16,398 nucleotides of DNA from Prevotellaceae bacterium UBA5903. Lineage in GTDB: Bacteria; Bacteroidota; Bacteroidia; Bacteroidales; Bacteroidaceae. Below the pieces are notes generated by a model. That model had not been told where the DNA came from. It saw only the letters and a list, made by a program, of their open reading frames with translations, and made no database searches. A program made the position numbers and the translations under genes. The first letter of the stretch is position 1. Each line of letters begins with the position of its first letter. The DNA lies in the NCBI GenBank assembly GCA_002431845.1, contig DJEH01000034.1:11561-27958 (forward strand). Reading direction: 5' to 3'. Shown one piece after another: positions 1 through 7,634 of this stretch.

Positions 1-48
1 CATGTGCCTCTTGTGTGTTTATTAAGTTGTTATTGTTTTGCTCTGTTT

Positions 49-1425
49 TTATTTTTTGATATTAGGCTTTTGCAAACCATATCCCTTGCGTTTGTCCTCA
101 ATCATAAGCAACAATGAGATGAGGATGGCTACAATGCCGAAACATGCAAAGATGGTCATGGTTTCGGTGTAATCAATGGTGCCATCGGCGCCAGTGTTGG
201 CCTGGTTTACCTTGCCAATCCATACGGGTACAAGGGCAAGACCAATGTTTTGAATGTAGAAGATGAGGGCATAAGCTGTGCCAAGCAACTTCATTGGGAT
301 GATTTTAGGAACGGATGGCCACATGGCTGAAGGCACAAGACCAAAGGCAATACCCAGTACAATCATAATGGCAATGGCTAAAATCCATGAATTGAAAGGA
401 AGGGCAAATATTACATGTACAAAGGTGAGCAATGCACTACCAATAAGCATGAGGGTGGCACCCTTACCATACTTGTCGTAGATATTACCAAAGAGTGGGG
501 TGAGGAATATAGTGCCGAAAGGTAGCATGGCAGGAATAAGGCCAGCTACGTTGGCATCGACGCCATATTTCATAACCATAAGTTTGGTGGCAAACTTTAA
601 GAAGGGAAATACACCTGCATAGAACATAAGGCAAAGCACTGCTACATACCAGAAACCAAGGTTGCAGAAGAGTGTGCCAAGGTCTGAAAACTTAAAGCCT
701 TCTTCGGGTTCTGAAGCAACTGAGGCTGCTGAGGCATCTTCTTTTTTATCCATAGCGCAATATACGATGAATGCTATCATACCTGCGCAGAGAAGTGCTG
801 CACCCAAGCCTACTGATGCGTGAACACCACCATACATGCGGGCAAAAGGCAACGATAGTGCTAACGCGCCTGCTGTGCCGATACGTGCCAATGCTACTTG
901 TAAGCCCATGGCTAATGCCAATTCATGGCCTGTAAACCACTTAACGATGACCTTGCTCACAGTGATACCAGCAATCTCGCAACCTACACCATAGATAGCG
1001 AAGCCAAGAGCTGCCAAGATAACCTGTTCTTGATATGTGCCAAGACCAAAGGGGAGGGTAATAGTGCCTGCAAAGTCGTGGCCTACAGCCCACCATTTGA
1101 TTACTGCACCACCAAACATAAGCACTGTTGACATTACGCCAGTGAAGCGGATGCCAAACTTATCGAGGATGATACCACCAAAGAACAAGAGGAGTAAGAA
1201 TACATTGAAGTAGCCATAGGCTCCTGAAAAGAAACCATATTCGTCTGACGTCCAACCAAGTCCGAGACCTCCTTCTGCCCCCTTAGCTGCTGTAAGCAGT
1301 GGCTCAAGGGGCGACATAACGTCTGTAAAGAAATAGCCAAACATCATTGTTACACTAACAATGACCAAGGCTGTCCAGCGAGCTGCACGCGAGTCGCTGA
1401 GCTTTTGTTGAATTTGTTCTACCAT
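49..1425 (-). CDS. MFS transporter, MFSD1-like (possible dipeptide carrier)
   Basis: A 458-residue inner-membrane protein with about 12 hydrophobic segments split by a charged loop near residues 226-246. The major facilitator loop motif between helices 2 and 3 is visible at residues 83-93 (GGIILDKFGIR), with a half-repeat copy near 310-321 (PLFGNIYDKYGK). Two stretches resemble the MFSD1 branch rather than sugar or drug carriers: the KWFTGHELALAMGLQ...ARIG region at 162-183, and the MWPSVP...LGTAYALIFYIQNIGLALVP region at about 368-400. Mammalian MFSD1 is reported to be a lysosomal dipeptide uniporter, so dipeptide transport is an inference here. The gene lies about 120 bp downstream of a secreted S9 peptidase on the same strand, which fits peptide uptake. 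The start is ATG at 1423-1425 with no obvious ribosome binding site. Family level is secure; the substrate is not. Confidence 0.88.
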   Translation of the reverse strand: MVEQIQQKLSDSRAARWTALVIVSVTMMFGYFFTDVMSPLEPLLTAAKGAEGGLGLGWTSDEYGFFSGAYGYFNVFLLLLFFGGIILDKFGIRFTGVMSTVLMFGGAVIKWWAVGHDFAGTITLPFGLGTYQEQVILAALGFAIYGVGCEIAGITVSKVIVKWFTGHELALAMGLQVALARIGTAGALALSLPFARMYGGVHASVGLGAALLCAGMIAFIVYCAMDKKEDASAASVASEPEEGFKFSDLGTLFCNLGFWYVAVLCLMFYAGVFPFLKFATKLMVMKYGVDANVAGLIPAMLPFGTIFLTPLFGNIYDKYGKGATLMLIGSALLTFVHVIFALPFNSWILAIAIMIVLGIAFGLVPSAMWPSVPKIIPMKLLGTAYALIFYIQNIGLALVPVWIGKVNQANTGADGTIDYTETMTIFACFGIVAILISLLLMIEDKRKGYGLQKPNIKK

Positions 1426-1462
1426 ATATTATTTGTATTGTTAATTATTAGCTGATTTGTGG

Positions 1463-1536
1463 TAAGTAGGTGTTCAAAATTCATAATCAATTAATGCAAG
1501 GCATAATTATATAAATTAATTTTGAATACCTACTTA
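1463..1536. repeat. Inverted pair of TAAGTAGG repeats
   Basis: Two 19-nt arms, 1463-1481 and 1518-1536, are inverted copies of TAAGTAGGTRTTCAAAATT with one difference, which would be a G-U wobble in RNA. They enclose a 36-nt AT-rich loop with a small ATGC/GCAT inner hairpin (1494-1504). The element fills much of the gap between the peptidase and transporter genes. No T-run follows either arm, so it is not a classical terminator. Related copies lie at 8259-8270 and 11561-11607. Confidence 0.8.
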
Positions 1537-1545
1537 TTATGTTGT

Positions 1546-3726
1546 TTACTTCTTCAAATACTTGTCTAACCAACGGAAGAAGGTGCGTTGCCATAATATG
1601 CCGTTTTGTGGCTTCAGTACCCAGTGGTTCTCGTCGGGGAAAAGCAATAATTGGGCATCAATGCCGCGCATACGTGCTGCACTGAATGCAGACTCTGCTT
1701 GTGTATATTCAATGCGGAAGTCGCGCTGGCCATGGATGCAAAGGATGGGGGTGTCCCATTTATCAACGTAGAGGTGGGGCGACGTGGTAAATACTTTTTG
1801 CATCTCTCCGTTGCTTGCTTTTTGCCAAGGAGCCGAACCCATATCCCAATTGGGGAACCACATTTCTTCGGTTTCAACGTATTGTTGTTGTGTGTTGAAA
1901 ATGCCATCGTGGGCAATGAAGGCTTTGAAGCGTTTGTTGTGGTTGCCTGCTAACCAATAGATGCTATAACCGCCAAAACTTGCACCTACTGCGCCAAGAC
2001 GGTTGCTATCAACGTATGGCTCACGACAAATATCGTCGATGGCACTCAGATAGTCTTGCATGCAGAGACCCGAATAGTCGCCCGAAATCTCTTCAAGCCA
2101 TTCCATGCCAAAACCTGGAAGTCCGCGGCGGTTGGGAGCAATGACGATATAGCCATTGGCTGCCATAATTTGCATATTCCATCTGAAACTCCAAAATTGG
2201 CTGACGGGCGATTGTGGACCGCCTTCGCAGAAGAGAAGTACAGGATATTTTTTGTTGGCGTCGAACTTAGGAGGGTAAATTACCCAGCAGAGTTCTTGCT
2301 TGTTGTCTACGGTTTTTACCCAACGTTCTTCAACCTTTCCCATCGATAGGTTGTCGTAGAAGTATTGGTTTTCGTTGGTTATTTGGCTTACAGCAGTGTG
2401 TTTGCCAAGATTGATTGCAAACACTTCGTCGGCAGCACTCATGCTTTGGCGCTTGCAGTAGAGTGTTTTGGCATCGGGCGAAAGGCAGAGCAGGCTATAG
2501 TCGGCCACGTCGTCGGTAAGAGCCTTGTGTTGGCCTTTTAGATTGGTGCTATATACTTGTGTCTTGCCGTGCCATACGCCAGTGAAGTAGAGCGTGTTGT
2601 TGTCGTGTCCCCAGCAAAATTCGTTTATACCGCTTTCAAAATGTTCTGTAACATATGTCTTTTTACCTGTTTTGAGGTTGAGTACACACAAACGCGAACG
2701 ATCGCTTTCGTAACCATCGCGCTCCATGCTGCTCCAGGCAATGTATTGGCCGTTGGGCGAGAACTGAGGATTTTGGTCGTACCCCATATTGCAGTCTTGT
2801 TGGGGGTGATTAACTGCTTGGTCTTTTAGCGAACGGTCGGCTTGTACATCGGGTGCTTGATAGTTAGCGGGCTTGCATAGGTTGGTGGTTTTGCCAGATG
2901 CAAGGTCGAATAGGAATATATCGCTATCGGTGCTGATGGCATAGGCTTTTCCTACCTTTTTACGACATGTATAAGCCAACTGCTTAGAGTTGGGGCTCCA
3001 AGCCAATTGCTCAATACCGCCAAAAGGCATCATTGGACATTCGTATGGTTCGCCTTCAAGTACGTCTTTAGCGTTTGTAACCTCATTGCCATCAAAGTCT
3101 GCAATAAAAGGGTGGGGTGCAGAGGTTACGTAAGTATCCCAATGTTTGTACATAAGGTCGTTGATAACCATGCCCGAAGCTTTGGGTAGGTCGGCATCGT
3201 TTTTTTGTATGCTATGGTTTTGGTCCACCTCCATGATGAGCACAACTTTCTTCTCGTCGGGAGAGAATAGAAAATCGGCTACATCGCTTTGAGTATGGCT
3301 CACTTGATGGCGATTGGTGCCATCAGTATTCATCACCCAAAGTTGGTTTGAACCGCTTTCAGAAGATAAGTAAGCAATTTGTTTGCCACCATTAATAAAC
3401 GTGCCACCTGCCTCGCTCTTAACACTTGTGGTGAGCTGATGCGCCTTTTTTGTTGCAAGGTCGAGTGTGTAGAGCACGGTGTGGCTCTTGTTTTGTTTAA
3501 CGCTATAATATGTTACGCCATATACGGCTTGTCGGCCATCGGGCGAAAGCTGAAAACCACCGACGCGTCCCATAGCCCACAACACTTCGGGGGTCATAAG
3601 GTGGTTGGTTATAGTGGGCTGTTGTTTTCCGATAAAGCTATCATCGGCATTTGAGAGTGCATGCATAGGTGTGGCTGTTGTGGCCAGAAGCATGGCTGAT
3701 GCTGTTAGCATTGTTTTGATACCCAT
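1546..3726 (-). CDS. Secreted S9 family peptidase, dipeptidyl-peptidase 5-like
   Basis: A 726-residue serine peptidase of the prolyl oligopeptidase (S9) family. Residues 1-23 are a signal peptide ending around MHA, with no lipobox cysteine, so a periplasmic soluble enzyme is expected. Residues of about 50-460 form a beta-propeller with repeated FSPDG-like blades (for example QLSPDG, LFSPDE, QFSPNG, CLSPDA). The C-terminal alpha/beta hydrolase domain has the nucleophile in GASFGGY (Ser583), then Asp669 (GQRD) and His701 (ENH). The spacings of 86 and 32 residues closely match those remembered for Porphyromonas gingivalis DPP5 (Ser542, Asp627, His659), which removes dipeptides with Ala or hydrophobic residues at P1. 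The resemblance to DPP5 is stronger than to DPP4, but specificity is inferred. Start is ATG at 3724-3726. The gene is insulated from yidC by a terminator and precedes the transporter gene. Confidence 0.92.
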   Translation of the reverse strand: MGIKTMLTASAMLLATTATPMHALSNADDSFIGKQQPTITNHLMTPEVLWAMGRVGGFQLSPDGRQAVYGVTYYSVKQNKSHTVLYTLDLATKKAHQLTTSVKSEAGGTFINGGKQIAYLSSESGSNQLWVMNTDGTNRHQVSHTQSDVADFLFSPDEKKVVLIMEVDQNHSIQKNDADLPKASGMVINDLMYKHWDTYVTSAPHPFIADFDGNEVTNAKDVLEGEPYECPMMPFGGIEQLAWSPNSKQLAYTCRKKVGKAYAISTDSDIFLFDLASGKTTNLCKPANYQAPDVQADRSLKDQAVNHPQQDCNMGYDQNPQFSPNGQYIAWSSMERDGYESDRSRLCVLNLKTGKKTYVTEHFESGINEFCWGHDNNTLYFTGVWHGKTQVYSTNLKGQHKALTDDVADYSLLCLSPDAKTLYCKRQSMSAADEVFAINLGKHTAVSQITNENQYFYDNLSMGKVEERWVKTVDNKQELCWVIYPPKFDANKKYPVLLFCEGGPQSPVSQFWSFRWNMQIMAANGYIVIAPNRRGLPGFGMEWLEEISGDYSGLCMQDYLSAIDDICREPYVDSNRLGAVGASFGGYSIYWLAGNHNKRFKAFIAHDGIFNTQQQYVETEEMWFPNWDMGSAPWQKASNGEMQKVFTTSPHLYVDKWDTPILCIHGQRDFRIEYTQAESAFSAARMRGIDAQLLLFPDENHWVLKPQNGILWQRTFFRWLDKYLKK

Positions 3727-3761
3727 GAATGATATTTATATTATTGTTTATAGAGATAGCA

Positions 3762-3775
3762 ATTCTAAATAGAAT
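3762..3775. promoter_or_regulatory. Short palindrome upstream of the S9 peptidase
   Basis: A 6-2-6 palindrome (ATTCTA-AA-TAGAAT) lies about 36 nt before the peptidase start codon, in the only region where its promoter can be, between that start and the yidC terminator. It could be an operator, but a 14-bp AT-rich palindrome can arise by chance. No clear TAnnTTTG box was found beside it. Confidence 0.2.
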
Positions 3776-3795
3776 AGTTGGCCCTATCCACTTAT

Positions 3796-3853
3796 AAAAA
3801 ACCTCACCTCTCACCGCTTCCCTCATCAAAGAGAAAGAAGCGAGAGGGTGAGG
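3796..3853 (-). terminator. Rho-independent terminator of pyrG-yidC
   Basis: Read on the minus strand just after the yidC stop, arms at 3853-3837 and 3820-3802 pair over about 16 positions with small bulges (CCTCACC...TCTC...GCTTC). They are followed at once by six T residues (3801-3796). This is the classical strong hairpin plus T-tract. It separates yidC from the downstream peptidase gene. Confidence 0.85.
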
Positions 3854-3892
3854 CTTTATGTTTATTAAGTTCGGCGTTTTAATGGAAATGTG

Positions 3893-5770
3893 TTATTGAC
3901 GCTTTCCCATTTGTTGCTGACGTTTCATTATTTCCTCTTGCTGTTTTTGTAGCGCTTCAAGTCGTGCGGCCAATCCACTTGGTTTTTTGTTAGGATTGTT
4001 TTTGTTGGCTTGGTAGTTAGCTTCAAGCTTAGCAAGTAGCTTCTTGTCATCAGTAGTCTTGCGCAGATACCACATAGTAAGAGCACTAAATAGCAACGAA
4101 ATGAAGTAGTAGTAGTTAAGACCTGCTGAATACTTGTTGAACATGAAGAAGAAGAACAAAGGCATGAGCATCATCATCCATTGCATCATCTTCATTTGTT
4201 GTGCTTGTTCGCCCGACATGGTGTCGCGCTGCTGGCGCATCATCATGAAACTATAGAGTAAGTTGGTGGCACAGAACAATAGGCAGAAGAGGCTTAGGTG
4301 GTTGCCAAGTCCCCAAATGTCGTAGTTCCACGAAATCAAACTATCGTATGTAGAGAGGTCGTCTGCCCACAAGAAACTCTGTTGGCGAAGTTCAATGGCA
4401 TTTGGAACAAAGTTGAACATAGCCACCCAAATAGGCATTTGGATAAGCATAGGCAAACATCCACCCATAGGGCTAACACCATATTGAGAGTAGAGCGACA
4501 TCATTTCTTGCTGGCGCTTCATGGCGTCCTCTTGCTTGGGATATTTAGCGTTGATTTCATCAACCTTTGGCTTGAGAACGCGCATCTTTGCACTGCTCAA
4601 AAAACTCTTACGTGTAGGTACATACACAATAACACGTAGCAAAAGGGTGATGAGCAACAATACAATGCCCATAGGCAAACCAAGGCGAGTAAGGAAGTCG
4701 AACACATAGAGTGTGAAGAAACGATTAATCCACTTCACGATAGGCCAACCTAAGTATACAAGTCCTTGAAGGTCGTTGTCGAATGTAGATATCTTGTACT
4801 TGTCCATAGATTGGAGCAAACGATAGTTATTTGGGCCAAAGTAGAACTGGAAGTCTGTGGCTTTAGCGCCAGTAGCATCGAATGCATTGGTCATGTTGGC
4901 AGAGTAGTTTTTGAGATAGCCCGATTTTTCATCGAGTTGTTCACTCTTTACATCAACATTTTTCATTGGGTTGGCAGCCATAAGTACCGAACTAAAGTAC
5001 TGGTTCTTAAAGGCTATCCAATCTACGTCTGCAGTAACGCTTTCCTCTTTAGTCTCGTTCTCAGATAGTTTTTGAGTATCGTCATCGTGGCGCTTATAGG
5101 TAAGCGTTGAGTACATATTTTCAAAGTAGAACCCCTTTTCGTGTTGTGCCACTTTATCGTGCCAAGCCATTTGTATAGACTTGGTTGATGAGGGCAAGTG
5201 CTTTTGCATGCCTTTGGCACGTACCGACATGTTTACAAGATAGTTGTCGGGAAGGAGTTTGTAGTTAATCTCAATGCTTGCACCATCTTTAGCCAAGAGT
5301 TGCATGGTCACGGTGCTATCAGTTTGGTTGACAGGAGTGAAATAATAGTTTGAGAAAGCCATTGTTCCCTCTTTGGTGTCGAGCATAAAGTCAAGCCCAG
5401 CGTCTTTGGCTGTGTAGAGCAACAAAGGTGCATTACGCTTTGCTTCAAAGTCTTTGTAGCTTTTGAACTCGTTGAGCAGAACCTTACTGATGGCGCCACC
5501 TTTAGTAGCAATTGCAATTTTAACCTTATTGTTTTGCAACGCTACTTCGGTATTTTGTCCTTTTTGTGCATTGTAAAAGATGTCGGTGGTGTCGGTTGCA
5601 GTGTTGGCAATAGCTTGTTGGGCTGTTTGTTTGTTGCCGCTTGATGGAACTGAAGCAGTTTGCTCGGTTTGAACTTGCTGTAAGTTGCGTTCTTGGTTGG
5701 TGTTATACCAACTAAAGCCAATAAGTACGGCAGCAATGAGTACTAAACCGATAATCGTGTTTTTATCCAT
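3893..5770 (-). CDS. yidC: Membrane protein insertase YidC
   Basis: A 625-residue inner-membrane insertase that places proteins in the cytoplasmic membrane, alone or with SecYEG. An N-terminal anchor (residues 5-22) precedes a low-complexity Gln/Thr linker (30-60). A large periplasmic beta domain (about 65-335) follows, then the conserved five-helix core: helices near 350-390, 435-455, 490-512, 530-545 and 552-570. The arginine of the hydrophilic groove is at Arg379 (LLLRVIVYVP), corresponding to E. coli Arg366. A basic, Gln-rich probable coiled-coil tail (573-625) is suited to ribosome contact. Helix 4 is framed by a Met-rich stretch (QMKMMQWMMMLMPLFFFFMF). The gene lies 127 bp downstream of pyrG on the same strand and ends before a strong terminator. 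ATG start at 5768-5770, no Shine-Dalgarno. Confidence 0.97.
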   Translation of the reverse strand: MDKNTIIGLVLIAAVLIGFSWYNTNQERNLQQVQTEQTASVPSSGNKQTAQQAIANTATDTTDIFYNAQKGQNTEVALQNNKVKIAIATKGGAISKVLLNEFKSYKDFEAKRNAPLLLYTAKDAGLDFMLDTKEGTMAFSNYYFTPVNQTDSTVTMQLLAKDGASIEINYKLLPDNYLVNMSVRAKGMQKHLPSSTKSIQMAWHDKVAQHEKGFYFENMYSTLTYKRHDDDTQKLSENETKEESVTADVDWIAFKNQYFSSVLMAANPMKNVDVKSEQLDEKSGYLKNYSANMTNAFDATGAKATDFQFYFGPNNYRLLQSMDKYKISTFDNDLQGLVYLGWPIVKWINRFFTLYVFDFLTRLGLPMGIVLLLITLLLRVIVYVPTRKSFLSSAKMRVLKPKVDEINAKYPKQEDAMKRQQEMMSLYSQYGVSPMGGCLPMLIQMPIWVAMFNFVPNAIELRQQSFLWADDLSTYDSLISWNYDIWGLGNHLSLFCLLFCATNLLYSFMMMRQQRDTMSGEQAQQMKMMQWMMMLMPLFFFFMFNKYSAGLNYYYFISLLFSALTMWYLRKTTDDKKLLAKLEANYQANKNNPNKKPSGLAARLEALQKQQEEIMKRQQQMGKRQ

Positions 5771-5792
5771 GATGTGGTTTTAAATACACACA

Positions 5793-5826
5793 ACACCTTT
5801 CCTTGCAATGATAGAAAGAAAGGTGT
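5793..5826 (-). other. Hairpin in the pyrG-yidC gap
   Basis: Perfect 9-bp arms, ACACCTTTC (5793-5801) and GAAAGGTGT (5818-5826), with a 16-nt loop, lie 22 nt before the yidC start codon. On the minus strand the stem is followed by TTGTGTGTATTTAAAA, not a real T-tract. It may be a weak attenuator, an mRNA-processing site or a translation-modulating structure. The stem is clear; the role is unknown. Confidence 0.45.
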
Positions 5827-5897
5827 GCGTGATAATTTGTTATCTATTGTTATGTATAAGTTACTTTTGTAATGCCTCTTTAAAAGAGCCAAGTTTA

Positions 5898-7502
5898 TTA
5901 CTTTTTGTTTTCAATAGCTGCTTTTACAAAATTCAAGAACAATGGGTGTGGTTTAAGCACTGTGCTTGAGTATTCGGGGTGGAACTGGGTGCCAACGTAC
6001 CATTTGAGAGTTGGAACTTCTACAATTTCAACCAAGTCAGTGTCAGGGTTCGTACCTACGCACTCCATACCTGCTTGTTCATACTCATTGCGGTAGTCAT
6101 TGTTAAATTCATAACGATGACGATGGCGTTCGCGTATAACCTCTTTGCCATAAATTTCGCGTACGCGGCTACCATTGCGTAGTGAGCATTCGTAACCACC
6201 TAAACGCATTGTACCGCCCATGTTGGTAATGTTCTTCTGGTCTTCCATGAGGTCAATAACATTGTGCGCTGTTTTAGGATCCATCTCTACAGAGTTTGCA
6301 TCCTCATAGCCCAATACGTTGCGTCCGTATTCAATAACCATCATTTGCATACCTAAGCAGATGCCGAATGTAGGCACATCGTGTTCGCGGCAATATTGTG
6401 CTGCAATGATTTTGCCTTCAATGCCACGTTGTCCAAAGCCTGGACAAATCACATAGCCATCCATACCCGCAAGCATTTCGGCTACGTTGTCCTTGTTAAT
6501 CTTTTCGCTATTGATAAAATGACATTTCACCTTGCGATCGTTGTATGTACCAGCTTGCGAAAGTGCTTCAAGAATACTCTTGTATGCGTCTTGAAGGTCA
6601 TATTTACCTACAAGGCCGATGTTGATAATTTCAGTGGCTTTATGACGACGATCAAGGAACGAGCGCCAAGGACCTAAGCCTGGAGTATCGCCTACAGGCA
6701 TATCAAGCTTGCGCAGGATGGTAGCATCAAGGTCTTGCTCTTGCATGCGTAGGGGCACTTCGTAAATAGTAGGTTGGTCAAGGCTTTGCACTACGGCTTC
6801 GGGCGAAACGTTACAGAATGCTGCAATTTTGCGTCGGAGTCCTACACCCAATTCATGCTCTGCACGTAGCACAAGAATGTCGGGCTGGATGCCCAAACTT
6901 TGCAATTCCTTTACAGAGTGCTGAGTAGGCTTTGTTTTAAGCTCGCCTGCAGCAGCCAAGTAGGGTACGTAAGTGAGGTGTACGCAAACAGCGTTCTTAC
7001 CGAGGTCCCATTTCAATTGTCGGATAGCTTCAAGGAAAGGTTGGCCTTCTATATCACCAACTGTACCGCCAATCTCTGTGATTACAAAGTCGTACTTCTT
7101 GGTTTTGCCAAGGTAAAGCATGTCGCGCTTAATCTCGTCGGTGATGTGTGGAATAACCTGTATAGTCTTGCCCAAATAGTCGCCACGGCGTTCTTTATCA
7201 ATAACGCTTTGATAAATTCTGCCTGTAGTAAAATTGTTGTAGCGTGTAGTTTTAATACCTGTAAAACGCTCATAGTGTCCGAGGTCTAAGTCGGTTTCTT
7301 GACCATCGTCTGTAACATAGCACTCGCCATGTTCGTAGGGGTTGAGCGTACCTGGGTCGATGTTAATGTATGGGTCAAACTTTTGAATTGTGATGTTGAA
7401 CCCACGGGCTTGCAGCAGTTTACCAATTGAAGCTGCTATAATGCCTTTGCCCAATGAGGAAGCTACGCCTCCTGTAACGAAAATGTACTTAGTCTCTGAC
7501 AC
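5898..7502 (-). CDS. pyrG: CTP synthase (glutamine-hydrolysing)
   Basis: A 534-residue enzyme that makes CTP from UTP, ATP and glutamine, the last step of pyrimidine nucleotide synthesis. The N-terminal synthase domain (1-270) opens with the P-loop GGVASSLGKG (11-20) and carries the conserved DPYINIDPGTLNPYEHGE region (43-60). The C-terminal class I glutamine amidotransferase domain (about 290-534) has the nucleophile Cys382 (GICLGMQ) with His508 and Glu510 (QFHPE). The length is normal for the family. The start is GTG (7500-7502), supported because it gives the family-typical S-E-T-K-Y-I-F-V-T-G-G N-terminus and no in-frame ATG lies nearby. Transcription probably begins around 7581 from a promoter shared back to back with rsmG, leaving a leader of about 80 nt. 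Likely co-transcribed with yidC. Confidence 0.98.
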   Translation of the reverse strand: MSETKYIFVTGGVASSLGKGIIAASIGKLLQARGFNITIQKFDPYINIDPGTLNPYEHGECYVTDDGQETDLDLGHYERFTGIKTTRYNNFTTGRIYQSVIDKERRGDYLGKTIQVIPHITDEIKRDMLYLGKTKKYDFVITEIGGTVGDIEGQPFLEAIRQLKWDLGKNAVCVHLTYVPYLAAAGELKTKPTQHSVKELQSLGIQPDILVLRAEHELGVGLRRKIAAFCNVSPEAVVQSLDQPTIYEVPLRMQEQDLDATILRKLDMPVGDTPGLGPWRSFLDRRHKATEIINIGLVGKYDLQDAYKSILEALSQAGTYNDRKVKCHFINSEKINKDNVAEMLAGMDGYVICPGFGQRGIEGKIIAAQYCREHDVPTFGICLGMQMMVIEYGRNVLGYEDANSVEMDPKTAHNVIDLMEDQKNITNMGGTMRLGGYECSLRNGSRVREIYGKEVIRERHRHRYEFNNDYRNEYEQAGMECVGTNPDTDLVEIVEVPTLKWYVGTQFHPEYSSTVLKPHPLFLNFVKAAIENKK

Positions 7503-7554
7503 TTTATTATATGTTTTATAATGTTCGTAGATGTGTTCTTATTTACGAATAGTG

Positions 7555-7574
7555 AAGGCTTGAAAGCCTTTTTT
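7555..7574. promoter_or_regulatory. Small hairpin in the pyrG leader
   Basis: AAGGCT (7555-7560), loop TGAA, AGCCTT (7565-7570). On the plus strand a T-run follows (7569-7574), giving a terminator shape pointing toward rsmG. On the minus strand the same hairpin sits inside the pyrG leader, about 53 nt before the GTG start. It could block antisense transcription or shape the leader. The stem is short, so the call is tentative. Confidence 0.4.
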
Positions 7575-7585
7575 ATGTTTCACTG

Positions 7586-7618
7586 TGCAAAGTTAGTGAA
7601 AAATCTACTACCTTTGCA
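7586..7618. promoter_or_regulatory. Palindromic divergent promoter for pyrG and rsmG
   Basis: Two 12-nt arms, TGCAAAGTTAGT (7586-7597) and ACTACCTTTGCA (7607-7618), are inverted copies with one mismatch around a 9-nt spacer. Each contains a Bacteroidota -7 box (TAnnTTTG). TACCTTTG at 7609-7616 reads rightward to rsmG; TAACTTTG at 7595-7588 reads leftward to pyrG. The -33 elements are weak on both sides (TGTG at 7584-7587 for the rightward one). Predicted starts are near 7623 (+) and 7581 (-). Confidence 0.75.
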
Positions 7619-7634
7619 TCAAATAGAAGAAAAT

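Noticed and set aside
1..3. A minus-strand ATG at the very edge, preceded by AGAGG
   Set aside because: It might start the next gene, 45 nt after the transporter, but no coding sequence is visible in the window and the spacing to AGAGG is only 3 nt.
49..1425. Reading the MFS protein as an oxalate/formate or nitrate transporter
   Set aside because: The general MFS motif fits many families, but the WFTGHELALAMGLQ and GTAYALIFYIQNIGLA stretches fit the MFSD1 branch better; substrate left open.
7521..7634. Upstream 38-codon extension of rsmG
   Set aside because: It covers the pyrG leader hairpin and the divergent promoter; the TAnnTTTG box at 7609-7616 puts the transcription start after it, and RsmG homology begins at 7635.
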